The notes under the pieces are model-generated. The model was not told the DNA's origin and searched no databases. It saw only the letters and a list, made by a program, of their open reading frames with translations. Made by a program: the position numbers and the translations under genes. From the NCBI GenBank assembly GCA_964558715.1, contig CAZLFD010000013.1, positions 1 through 32,062 of the forward strand: DNA of 32,062 nt. The letters are read 5' to 3'. Source of the stretch: JBGSOV01 sp964558715. Its GTDB lineage: Bacteria > Patescibacteriota > Gracilibacteria > CAIRYL01 > GCA-016699755. Shown piece after piece: positions 18,868 to 26,045 of this stretch (its first letter is position 1; every line of letters begins with the position of its first letter).

Positions 18868-18896
18868 AATTTAAACTTCTAATTAATATATGTCAA
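18868..18896 (-). promoter_or_regulatory. Promoter of the 274-aa helical protein gene
   Basis: On the minus strand TTGACA (18891-18896), a 17-base spacer and TAAATT (18868-18873). It lies directly at the 3' end of the upstream gene on the same strand. Confidence 0.7.
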
Positions 18897-19550
18897 CTAT
18901 TTCTTATACAACTTCAACGGTACATCCTTTAATTGCTCTGGCATTTCATCTGGCGCATAGGCAGGGGCATAGAGCATGCCCATCGCGTAAATCTCATTTG
19001 CCGGTTCTGGCGCAAAGGCATGCCCACGATGCACGCCGTACAGTACGGAATATCCGGTGATCCCCAAGATTTCTTTCGCATTGGCAAGAGCGGTGTTCAG
19101 TTGCCCCAGCGAAGTCGCGTTATTACAGACATCTTCAATGAAAAGCAGGTGCTTGCCTTCAAGTTTTTTCGCCTGCTCATCAAAAATACCAAGAATGCCG
19201 TTGCGTTTTTCGGCATAGGCATATTCGATACCGCGGGTTTCAAAGAGCTTCATTTGAATGACTTTCGGCAGAAGCAGCGAACCCATCGCCACACCAACGA
19301 TGATCAGGTTGTTTTTCTCGCCAAACCAGTGCTCGATTGCTCGGTGATAATATGGCACCAGCGCTTTCTCTTGTTCGGTAGTCAGTAAGCGATAATTGAT
19401 AAAATACTCGCCATGATAATGCCGCCCGTCTGGTGCGGTTTTTTTGTATTCAAAATGCCCTTTTTGGATAATACCAAACGATTCAAGCAGGGCGAGAAAC
19501 TCGTCGGCTTCAGGGAAAATATGGAGGTTCGCCGGTTTGGGATTCGTCAT
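18897..19550 (-). CDS. Phosphoribosyltransferase-fold protein, orotate PRTase-like
   Basis: 217 residues from the ATG at 19550. The core has NLIIVGVAMGSLLLPKVIQM (the loop that in PRTases precedes the flexible hood) and the PRPP-binding-like strand and loop LLFIEDVCNNATSLGQ. In true type I PRTases this reads hydrophobic x4, [DE]-D, then a small-residue phosphate loop. Here the acidic pair ED is kept but the loop NNATS is degenerate, so binding of PRPP is uncertain. The overall order (IIVGVAMGS, then YAEKRNG, then the PRPP loop) resembles orotate phosphoribosyltransferase (PyrE). No other pyrimidine gene is nearby. The upstream in-frame extension to 19622 runs through a repeat element and is not considered coding. 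Confidence 0.7.
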   Translation of the reverse strand: MTNPKPANLHIFPEADEFLALLESFGIIQKGHFEYKKTAPDGRHYHGEYFINYRLLTTEQEKALVPYYHRAIEHWFGEKNNLIIVGVAMGSLLLPKVIQMKLFETRGIEYAYAEKRNGILGIFDEQAKKLEGKHLLFIEDVCNNATSLGQLNTALANAKEILGITGYSVLYGVHRGHAFAPEPANEIYAMGMLYAPAYAPDEMPEQLKDVPLKLYKK

Positions 19551-19637
19551 ATCGATTTGGTGAGTCGTGCGGATTGTAGCAGAAGTACCTGAGAGAAGCG
19601 AAGCCGCGCAGCCCTGCACCAAATGGTTCAGTGCGCA

Positions 19638-19675
19638 GCGTCGTTGCGAGCACTTGGGACTCCTCGCAACGACGC
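19638..19675. repeat. Palindromic dispersed repeat, copy A
   Basis: Perfect 13-bp inverted arms, gcgtcgttgcgag (19638-19650) and ctcgcaacgacgc (19663-19675), with a 12-base centre. The sequence gcgtcgtt(g/a)cg recurs at 21874 and 23682. It lies between divergent genes, so it is unlikely to be just a terminator. Confidence 0.7.
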
Positions 19676-19694
19676 ACGCGTTTCGGAACTGACA

Positions 19695-19723
19695 TTGATA
19701 AATGATACATTATCATTTATAAT
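19695..19723 (+). promoter_or_regulatory. pilB promoter with an embedded operator-like palindrome
   Basis: TTGATA (19695-19700), a 17-base spacer and TATAAT (19718-19723). A perfect palindrome at 19698-19720, with arms ataaatgata and tatcatttat around cat, fills the spacer and overlaps both hexamers. Such placement is what a repressor operator would have. The start point is near 19730 and the ATG is at 19745, a short leader. Confidence 0.75.
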
Positions 19724-19744
19724 AAAGAAATAAAAAACAAATAC

Positions 19745-21782
19745 ATGCCAGACGATCAACAACCAAATATTCCGGCAAATGCGAGTATTCCTCCCAATCC
19801 GCAAGACATGGCGGCGCAGAGAACTGCCGAAGTAGCGGCTTCCAACCAACCAGGTCCGGTCTCGCAAGAGCCACCCACCGTAAAAAACTCCGCTCCGCCA
19901 GGTACTAAGTTGCCGGCTGCAAATCCAACAACACAAACTTCACCTCCANNNNNNNNNNTCACCTCCACAGCAACCAACACCGCCTAATACGGCACCTGCC
20001 GAACCGGTAAAAAACGTCGCCGCGGCTACTCCGCCAATTCCGCAGATCATTAAAAAACCGGAGGGCGAAATGGATATGGAATCACTACTGCGGACCAAAG
20101 GGAAAAAAATCGACGCTGATGCATTTAATGTTGGAGTCGGCGAGATCAATCAGAAATTCAAGGAACGTGAACTCGCGGTCAAAGCCAAACAGATGGGTGT
20201 TCCATACGTGAATCTGATGGAGATACCGGTTAACCCCGATGTCTTTGCCATTATCCACCGCGACGAATCGACCGAATTCAACATCGTGCCGTTTTACAAC
20301 ATCGGTAAGCGCCTGCGCGTAGCGGTAACCGATCATACGAATGAAAAAACCCATGCTTACATCGAACAGTTAAAAGAAAAGTTTGAGGTCGATGTGAGTA
20401 TCTGTTCGACAGAGTCACTCAAGCACGCGCAAAAAAACTACGAAAAGCGCTTTTATTCCAATCAAGAAGAAGTCATCGCGTTTTTTGACCCGAACCGCGA
20501 AATCAATCTGCAAGATGAATTAGCAGCCGCCAAAGAGCTGCCAAAAAAAATGGAAGGCCAGAAGAGCGATATCGTCCTTAACTTGCTTCATGAGATCGTG
20601 ATGCGCTTACGAGTATCTGACATCCACATTCAACCGGAGGAAACCGAAGTGGCAATCCGCGCTCGTGTTGATGGCGTGCTAAAGGAGATATGCCGCATCA
20701 ATAAAAAAATCAGTAATTACCTGATACAGCAGATCAAGCACGATGCCTCACTTAAGTACAACATTTCAAACATGCCGCAAGACGGCAAATACACCTTTAC
20801 CGCGAGCGACCGGAATGTGGATGTACGTGTATCGACCCTACCGACCAACTTTGGCGAAAGTGTGGTACTGCGATTTTTAGATGCCAAAAAAGGAATCGTA
20901 CCACTCGAAAAACTCGGCTACCCCCTACGGATCATGGGCGCGTTTGAAGAAGCGATATTCAGTACCATGGGCATGATTCTCGTTACGGGGCCAACTGGCT
21001 CTGGTAAAACGACCACGCTGTATAGTGCGATTTCGCAGGTAAATACGCCAGATAAGAAGATCATCACGCTCGAAGATCCAATCGAGTTCCGTTTGAAAGG
21101 GGTGCTGCAAGCGGGCGTTAACCACAGTGTCGGTTTCGATTTTGCCAGAGGCTTACGCTCGATTCTTCGCCAAGACCCAGATGTTGTGCTGGTAGGTGAG
21201 ATTCGCGACCAAGAAACTGCCGAAACCGCAATTCAGGCAGCGCTCACCGGCCACATCGTGTTTTCGACCCTGCATACCAATTCTGCCGCAGATGCGATTC
21301 CACGTTTGATGAACATGGGCGTGGCGGCTTTTGTACTTGCACCAGCGATTCGGATGATTACTGCACAACGCCTCATTCGCAAAGTGTGTGATAATTGTAA
21401 AGCAGCACGCGCGTTAACTGATGAAGAAAAAGTGGAAATTAATGAAGTGTTGGAATCGGTCAACAGCATCGGGCACAAATTCGAGATGCCACAAACGGTG
21501 ATGGAGGGAAAAGGCTGCGACCGTTGCGGCGGTATCACCTATCGCGGCGAAACAGCAGTAACCGAGATCTTGAAAGTGGATGATAAGATCCAGAAGCTGA
21601 TCTTCACCGACTTTTCTTCACAAAATATCTCACGCGTGGCACGCGAAGCCGGCATGCTGACTATGTGGGAAGAAGGTATTGTAAAAGTGATCGAGGGGAT
21701 TACGACTGTTGAAGAGATCAAACGTAAAATCGCTAAATCACCGCCGCTAAAAAAGTTGCAGGCAGATATGAGTGAGAGATAA
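19745..21782 (+). CDS. pilB: Type IV pilus assembly ATPase PilB/GspE, interrupted by an assembly gap
   Basis: This cytoplasmic hexameric ATPase powers pilus extension. The N terminus is a Pro/Ala/Asn/Thr-rich disordered tail. After it come the GspE/MshEN-type domain (from LLRTKGKKIDADAFNVGVGE, with LAVKAKQMGVPYVNLMEIPV), then the RecA-like core. The core has Walker A GPTGSGKTTTLYSAI, the Asp box ITLEDPIEFRL, Walker B ILRQDPDVVLVGEIRD and the His box LTGHIVFSTLHTN. The C-terminal CDNC...CDRC pair is the usual zinc site. The frame changes at the 10-N gap (19949-19958). The 9 bases before the gap and the 9 after are identical (tcacctcca); merging them and removing the Ns restores one frame of 672 residues. 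An ATG at 20070 inside the gene is therefore not the true start. No other pilus gene lies in the window. Confidence 0.93.
19949..19958. other. Assembly gap of 10 Ns inside pilB
   Basis: Ten undetermined bases flanked on both sides by tcacctcca. The left contig end and right contig start share this exact 9-base overlap. Joining them deletes 19 bases and puts the upstream ATG (19745) in frame with the downstream ATPase. Confidence 0.97.
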
Positions 21783-22092
21783 CCAGGAATCAGCAATTTG
21801 CAATTGGGAAAAGCCAAAAAATACGTCGTTCCCCTAATACAACGCGAAGGAGTGGCATGAGTGAAACCGCGCAGCGTCGTTGCGTGGAACGACCACAGGG
21901 AGTGACGCGGTAAACTAGAAAAAAACAGACATATTTTGTTTTGAATAATTCTGGGTTGCGTCAGTGCTCCCGTTGATCGCACTTCGCAAAGACATCCCGA
22001 GTACACGGGATGGTTGCACAATTAGATTTTTCCATATTCTTGACAAACAACAGATAAAAATTGAATGTGCGCTTGAAATTTTCCGTAGCAAA
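21783..22092. other. Intergenic region with dispersed repeat copy B
   Basis: 310 bases after pilB without a convincing gene. It holds a degenerate repeat at about 21871-21930 (gcagcgtcgttgcg, then gggagtgacgcgg and ctagaaaaaaacag) related to the sequences at 19638 and 23680. There is also an isolated perfect TTGACA at 22040-22045 without a good -10 box, which may serve the small gene at 22093. Confidence 0.55.
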
Positions 22093-22356
22093 ATGAGTCT
22101 TGTAAGTCCTGAATCGGGCAGTTGGGCGAAATGGTTCCGAGATACCGCTTTTTGGGGGACTGTCGGAGGTGTCATCGCCTATTATGGATTATTGGCACTT
22201 CCAGAGGTCGCAGGAAATGTTGCTGAGGCATGGGGTCTGGGAGATTCACGCTTAGCCATTGAGGGGCTGAACTTGCCCGGAGTAGGTCAAGGAGAAGCTA
22301 TTGCAGAAATTACAGGTGATATTGGATCTGCTGTAATGAACACGATAGCCGCCTAA
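22093..22356 (+). CDS. Small membrane protein, 87 aa, unknown
   Basis: From the ATG at 22093 the product has 87 residues: a short polar start (MSLVSPESGSWAKWF), one hydrophobic segment (TVGGVIAYYGLLALPEVAG, about 22-41), and a Gly/Ala/Glu-rich tail. No family recognised. It overlaps the convergent gmk stop by 4 bases. The frame is open upstream to 21964, but that part is compositionally unlike protein and crosses the intergenic region, so the later start is preferred. Support is moderate: size, hydrophobic pattern and the tail-to-tail fit with gmk. Confidence 0.5.
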   Translation: MSLVSPESGSWAKWFRDTAFWGTVGGVIAYYGLLALPEVAGNVAEAWGLGDSRLAIEGLNLPGVGQGEAIAEITGDIGSAVMNTIAA

Positions 22357-22958
22357 ATACAATCCTTACTTTTTAGTTCCGATACGATCTGCTCGATTTC
22401 ATCTGGCGGAATGTGGGTTTGGTCATCGACAGTTTGAATCAAATGATGGCAGATCTCTTTGCCGCGTTTGATTTCAATCGCCATACTTTCGAGTCGACGT
22501 TCAAGTTCTTCATCGGTTATCGGGGCGCGACTGCGGATGCGTTCGATCAGGATTTCGCGCGGTGGCGGGAGTAGGAAAAATGAGACTACGTTTTCCCGTG
22601 GCAGTTTTTGTTGAATTGATTCACAGCCCTGAATATCGATATCGCGCACCACAATACTCCCCTGCTCTAAATGCGGGATAATGGATGATTTAAGCAATCC
22701 GTACCGTTGATCGCCATGAACCCACGCCCATTCAAGCAATTCATCATCGGCTACTTTTTGGTCGAACTCATTAGGAGTAAAAAAGTGATAATCCACACCA
22801 TCCACTTCGCCCGGGCGTGGCGGGCGTGTGGTCGATGAAACGGGAAATCTCCATTCTGGATGGCGCTCTTTCAGAATGCCCACGGTTATGCCCTTGCCCA
22901 CACCCGATGGCCCGACGATGAGGAGAAGCCGCCCGGAGAAATTACTTGACATTTGCAA
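22353..22958 (-). CDS. gmk: Guanylate kinase
   Basis: 201 residues, close to the usual 205. It phosphorylates GMP to GDP with ATP in purine nucleotide synthesis. The P-loop GPSGVGKG lies at about 16-23. The GMP-binding region VSSTTRPPRPGEVDGVDYHF follows, and FDQKVADDELLEWAWVHGDQ contains the guanine-contact region. VVRDIDIQGCESIQQ corresponds to the usual VLLDIDVQGA, and the RIRSRAPITDEELERRL lid (usually RL..R.TD..E.I..RL) is present. The start could be the Met at 22958 or at 22952 (MSSNFSGRLLLIVGPSG). No Shine-Dalgarno. The C terminus overlaps the small membrane gene tail to tail. Confidence 0.95.
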   Translation of the reverse strand: MQMSSNFSGRLLLIVGPSGVGKGITVGILKERHPEWRFPVSSTTRPPRPGEVDGVDYHFFTPNEFDQKVADDELLEWAWVHGDQRYGLLKSSIIPHLEQGSIVVRDIDIQGCESIQQKLPRENVVSFFLLPPPREILIERIRSRAPITDEELERRLESMAIEIKRGKEICHHLIQTVDDQTHIPPDEIEQIVSELKSKDCI

Positions 22959-23299
22959 TAATATATTTTATTATGATACGAAAACATCATTTACTGGCAG
23001 AAGCACTTCGCGGCTTACAATAACGGTAAATGCTTGATTTTTCAACCCGGTTCCGATACAATTACCTGAATACATTCACGTATTCCAAACGCCCCTTAAA
23101 ACAAACGACTCCCCTAAATGTTCTACACAAAAAAGGTGTGGGAAAAGTGGGGATAATGAGTCACTCAAAATAATGGATGATTCACTCTCCCTACTTTTCG
23201 ATGGCCAACGACTAAGGCCGCCCACCGAAAAGATCCCTCCATTGTGAGGGATTAAACAAACACAAAAAAAACAAACACAAAAAGACACGGGATATACTC
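22959..23299. other. Non-coding stretch upstream of the structured RNA candidate
   Basis: No protein gene is supported. It contains a long hairpin at about 23142-23203: the 12-bp arms gaaaagtgggga and tccctacttttc (one G-T pair) close a further gagt/actc pairing. A 7-bp hairpin follows, atccctc with gagggat around 23233-23252. TATACT at 23293-23298 could be the -10 box of the RNA that follows. Whether these hairpins belong to the same transcript is unknown. Confidence 0.5.
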
Positions 23300-23642
23300 T
23301 GTGTACCCTGTGCATACACCGTGTAAACAAAAACACACATGATGACCGTTGGAACCCCGGTCCAAAAAACAGGAGTTCCAAAGAACGGTAGGGAGTCTTT
23401 GAATCACCCGGAGTCGTCGGGAATTCATTCTACCGCTCGGCAGTCATCGCATTTCCTGGGTCGAACCTTAGAAATTCCCCGTACGGAAAGCGTATGCGCA
23501 CGAGCAATGGTCCGAATGGAGCACCTCTGTACAGCGCCTTATCGTCTGACAAGTGATCAAATCTCCATTCGGACCATTCCTTTATACGGCCAGTAGAGAC
23601 CGCTCCTTTAAAAGATTAAAGGAGTTTAATTTATATTTTTCT
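23300..23642 (+). ncRNA. Candidate structured non-coding RNA of unknown class
   Basis: About 340 bases without an open frame but dense in nested inverted repeats, ending in an intrinsic terminator. Helices seen: accgtt/aacggt (23345-23350 with 23384-23389) extended by ggaac/gttcc; tgaat/attca (23400-23404 with 23423-23427) with an inner cccg/cggg; a three-part helix gctcg/cgagc (23435-23439 with 23501-23505), cgcat/atgcg (23448-23452 with 23494-23498) and ttcc/ggaa (23453-23456 with 23485-23488); and a perfect 16-bp helix, 23506-23521 with 23563-23578. A possible -10 box TATACT lies at 23293-23298. I looked for the signatures of RNase P RNA, tmRNA, SRP RNA and 6S RNA and found none. The 5' boundary is inferred. 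Confidence 0.55.
23603..23642 (+). terminator. Intrinsic terminator of the RNA candidate
   Basis: Perfect 9-bp stem ctcctttaa / ttaaaggag with the tetraloop aaga, followed by a T-rich run (tttaatttatattttt). No plus-strand protein gene precedes it, so it most likely ends a non-coding transcript. Confidence 0.8.
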
Positions 23643-23679
23643 TATAGTGTTGTCAACTATTTCTGCATGACTAAAAATG

Positions 23680-23742
23680 CAGAGCGTCGTTACGAGGGAA
23701 TCATACCCTAGGAGGACGACCGAAGCAATCTAGTAAAAAACA
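23680..23742. repeat. Dispersed repeat, copy C
   Basis: agcgtcgttacgagggaat, then gaggacgaccgaagcaatct and agtaaaaaacag. This is the best-preserved form of a repeat whose relatives are at 19638 and 21871. The cgtcgttrcgag ... cgaagcaatcta pattern is a common type of bacterial intergenic repeat. Confidence 0.6.
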
Positions 23743-23850
23743 GTTCTCATTCCGGACATGATTTCGCATGGAGAAAAAAAGGGATGCATCATAAAAGATG
23801 CCACACTCAGAGATTCTTAATCGAGCTTAGAATGACAGAGTAGGTCTTGA

Positions 23851-24177
23851 CTATGTAGTCGATCCCGCCTTGGTAGCAGCGGCTTTTTCTGGAGCAGCTT
23901 TCGCCTTCTGCTGACCACCGAAAGCATTGAATAAACGTGCAATTCGGCTTTTTTTACGAGCCGCGTTGTTTTTGTGAATGAGATTCTTTTTCGCGCAAGT
24001 ATCGATGGATTTTTGTGCTTCATCAAAATACTTGCCTACTTTTTCGCCCTCTCCGGCTTCGCTCCATTTAACCAGGTTCTTATATAAAGAACGCATCTTT
24101 GAAAGCTGTGCATGATTGCGCACACGTACTTTAGTATTCTGGCGCATACGTTTCTTGGCTGAAGCAATAATCGGCAT
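23851..24177 (-). CDS. rpsT: 30S ribosomal protein S20
   Basis: 108 residues. The N terminus MPIIASAKKRMRQNTKVRVRN matches the S20 signature, and the KNLIHKNNAARKKSRIARLF block is the typical C-terminal 16S rRNA-binding helix. Standard S20 is about 87 residues; here a Lys/Ala-rich tail of about 20 residues is added (QQKAKAAPEKAAATKAG). S20 binds 16S rRNA early in 30S assembly. It is divergent from yidC. The minus-strand promoter TTGACA, 18-base spacer, CACAAT lies at 24210-24239. Confidence 0.96.
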   Translation of the reverse strand: MPIIASAKKRMRQNTKVRVRNHAQLSKMRSLYKNLVKWSEAGEGEKVGKYFDEAQKSIDTCAKKNLIHKNNAARKKSRIARLFNAFGGQQKAKAAPEKAAATKAGSTT

Positions 24178-24209
24178 AAAACTTGAGAAAGTCGAAAAAG
24201 CGTGCGTGC

Positions 24210-24239
24210 ATTGTGCGAAATTAACGCTGTGATTGTCAA
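24210..24239 (-). promoter_or_regulatory. rpsT promoter
   Basis: On the minus strand a perfect TTGACA (24234-24239), an 18-base spacer and CACAAT (24210-24215). The leader is about 25 bases, with no Shine-Dalgarno before the ATG. Confidence 0.6.
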
Positions 24240-24317
24240 GATGTTTCTTGTTCTGACGTAGGGCTTGTTCAAAGCCATACGATATGCGAGAATCTCGAAG
24301 ATTTTATCACCGCTCTC

Positions 24318-25604
24318 GTGGACCCAAAAGCTGCCCGTATGTTCCGCCTCGCTTTCATATTTATGCTTGTCTGGCTAGTGCTCACCTGGTTTGCGCCAAG
24401 TCCAAAAGAAGAGCAAGAGCAGACAGATTCTGGAATTACGGTCGAAACGACGAAAGAAGATTATCCGCGTGGGCAATTGGTGCAATTTGAATTACAGAAC
24501 GAAACTGCGGAACAGTCAGAAGTGCAGCTACAACTCGAAGCACGCAAAAAGGGCGAATGGCAAAAACTAGAGGTGGAAAACGATATTTATTCACTGCAGC
24601 CAGGAGAAAAACGCATCGTCGTTTTTGAAGAGCAAAACGTCGCATTCTTCGGAGAAAACGGCAAATACCGCTTTCAGGCAGTAAATCTGGTGGATAATGA
24701 GTTTATCGCTGAGCAAGAGTTTGCCGTGGGTGACCCTGGTATTTTTCGTGCTCTGTGGCGCGGTGTCTTTTTCAAACCGATCGAGAACGCACTTATTCTT
24801 TTATTGGAATTCAGTGGACATTACCTGTGGCTAGCCATCGTGTTACTCACTATTGTCGTTAAATTGATTTTGCTGGTGCCGAGTAAGCGCGCGATCATCG
24901 CTCAGCAGAAAATGCAAAAGGTACAGCCCGAACTAGAGAAAGTGCGCAAGCAATACGCAAGCGATCCACAGCTGCAGGCACAAGAGATGATGAAGCTTTG
25001 GAAAAAGCACAAAGTCAATCCCGGTTCAGCGCTCTGGCCAGTCATCATCCAGTTTCCGATTCTGATTGCACTTTTCTTTGTGGTGAAAGAAGGGCTGGCA
25101 CCCCATAACTCCTACCTGCTCTACCCCGTACCGTTTCTGCAAAACTTCGACTTCACGTTGATCAACTTTCACTTTCTGTGGATGTCGCTCGACAAACCCG
25201 ATCCGTACATCATTTTGCCACTCACTATCGGCCTGTTGCAGTTTGTTCAGCTAAAAACGATGAATGTGCGGCAGAAAAAGCGCAAAGCAGCGGGTGGCAA
25301 TGCTGAGCCGCCCACGCAGCAAGAGCAGATGATGAAGATGATGAGCTACATGCTGCCGGGAATCGTGGTCTTCTTCTCTGCCACCCTACCGGCTGCCGTA
25401 GGGCTCTACTGGGGTGTTTCGACGCTATTTTCTATCGTGCAGCAAGAGGTGATCCACCGCAAAACCGAGCAAGATGAAAAGCCGCAAAAAGGCGATGAAA
25501 TAATTGTAGAAGCAAAAGAAGTATCAGAATCGACGGATGAGAAAAAGGTTGAGAAGAAATCTGCGCCGAAGAAAAAACCCAGCAAGAAAAAAGGGAAGAA
25601 GTGA
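24318..25604 (+). CDS. yidC: Membrane protein insertase YidC
   Basis: 428 residues. YidC inserts and folds membrane proteins, alone or with SecYEG. An N-terminal membrane segment (about 9-26) precedes a small extracytoplasmic beta domain (about 40-140), much smaller than in Proteobacteria. The conserved five-helix core begins near HYLWLAIVLLTIVVKLILLV. It includes the cytoplasmic hairpin KRAIIAQQKMQKVQPELEKV and the pairs PVIIQFPILIALFFVV and LPGIVVFFSATLPAAVGLYW. The tail is very Lys-rich (KKKPSKKKGKK), as in YidC versions that contact ribosomes. The open frame begins with GTG at 24318; the ATG at 24339 (MFRLAFIFML) is an alternative. The stop is TGA. The usual neighbours rpmH and rnpA are absent; rpsT is divergent instead. 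Confidence 0.94.
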   Translation: MDPKAARMFRLAFIFMLVWLVLTWFAPSPKEEQEQTDSGITVETTKEDYPRGQLVQFELQNETAEQSEVQLQLEARKKGEWQKLEVENDIYSLQPGEKRIVVFEEQNVAFFGENGKYRFQAVNLVDNEFIAEQEFAVGDPGIFRALWRGVFFKPIENALILLLEFSGHYLWLAIVLLTIVVKLILLVPSKRAIIAQQKMQKVQPELEKVRKQYASDPQLQAQEMMKLWKKHKVNPGSALWPVIIQFPILIALFFVVKEGLAPHNSYLLYPVPFLQNFDFTLINFHFLWMSLDKPDPYIILPLTIGLLQFVQLKTMNVRQKKRKAAGGNAEPPTQQEQMMKMMSYMLPGIVVFFSATLPAAVGLYWGVSTLFSIVQQEVIHRKTEQDEKPQKGDEIIVEAKEVSESTDEKKVEKKSAPKKKPSKKKGKK

Positions 25605-26045
25605 TTCTTCCTATTCTCTCGTTAACAAAAATGACTGCAAAAGTATAAGGGCAGAGTAATGGCGATTACCAGGCGGAAGGCACTGCCCTCAAAAATATCG
25701 CCAAATACTATCACCCCGATTACAAGCGCAGAGATGCGTATCAGCCACTTGCTAGTAGATTTTTTGATCTTCATAGCAACAATACGAGCAAGGTTCTTGA
25801 AAGGCCGAAAGCTTGGTTTCATTTATTTAGAACGAACCGAAAAATCGGATACATGTCCCCTAGGAGCAAGATCATATAACTATGAGAATTGTTACCGTGT
25901 TCACCAAAAAAATGACAAGTCGGAACAAAGGTCGATTGTGGTTTTCGACCCTTTTTATTCCCCCCCCCAGCCCAAGTGGGAAGCTCAGCACCGTAATGCC
26001 AATCCTGTTTGCAGATTGCGGTTTGCTGTTTGCTTTTTCTGCCTG
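25605..26045. other. Intergenic region between yidC and gpmA
   Basis: About 440 bases. It may contain a small membrane peptide gene on the minus strand (25622-25822). It also has a weak hairpin ggtcga/tcgacc (25930-25935 with 25945-25950) followed by ctttttatt, a possible plus-strand terminator, and a run of nine C at about 25961-25969. Nothing else is supported. Confidence 0.5.
25622..25822 (-). CDS. Possible small membrane peptide, 66 aa
   Basis: A basic N terminus (MKPSFRPFKNLARIVAMKIKKSTSKW) followed by a hydrophobic stretch (LIRISALVIGVIVFGDIFEG, then FRLVIAITLPLYF). An inner Met at 25774 would give 50 residues. No homologue is recognised, no Shine-Dalgarno is seen and no other gene claims this DNA. 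The charge and hydrophobicity pattern favours a real small membrane protein, but chance cannot be excluded. Confidence 0.35.
   Translation of the reverse strand: MKPSFRPFKNLARIVAMKIKKSTSKWLIRISALVIGVIVFGDIFEGSAFRLVIAITLPLYFCSHFC

Noticed and set aside
20070..21782. pilB starting at 20070
   Set aside because: The Pro-rich coding frame continues upstream to the gap, and joining the overlapping gap flanks links it to the ATG at 19745 behind a consensus promoter.
23085..23340. Possible replication origin (gtggggataa, gtgtgggaaaag, AT-rich DNA near yidC)
   Set aside because: No exact DnaA box (TTATNCACA) on either strand, no dnaA or dnaN nearby, and the repeats form hairpins rather than box clusters.
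23445..23475. tRNA T-arm-like sequence on the minus strand (ggttcgaccc)
   Set aside because: The flanking bases do not form the 5-bp T stem, and no acceptor or anticodon stem can be drawn.
23300..23642. RNase P RNA or tmRNA identity for the structured RNA
   Set aside because: The conserved P4 strand of RNase P RNA (gaggaaagtcc, acagaa) and the tmRNA tRNA-like ends with TTCGAATC were not found on either strand.
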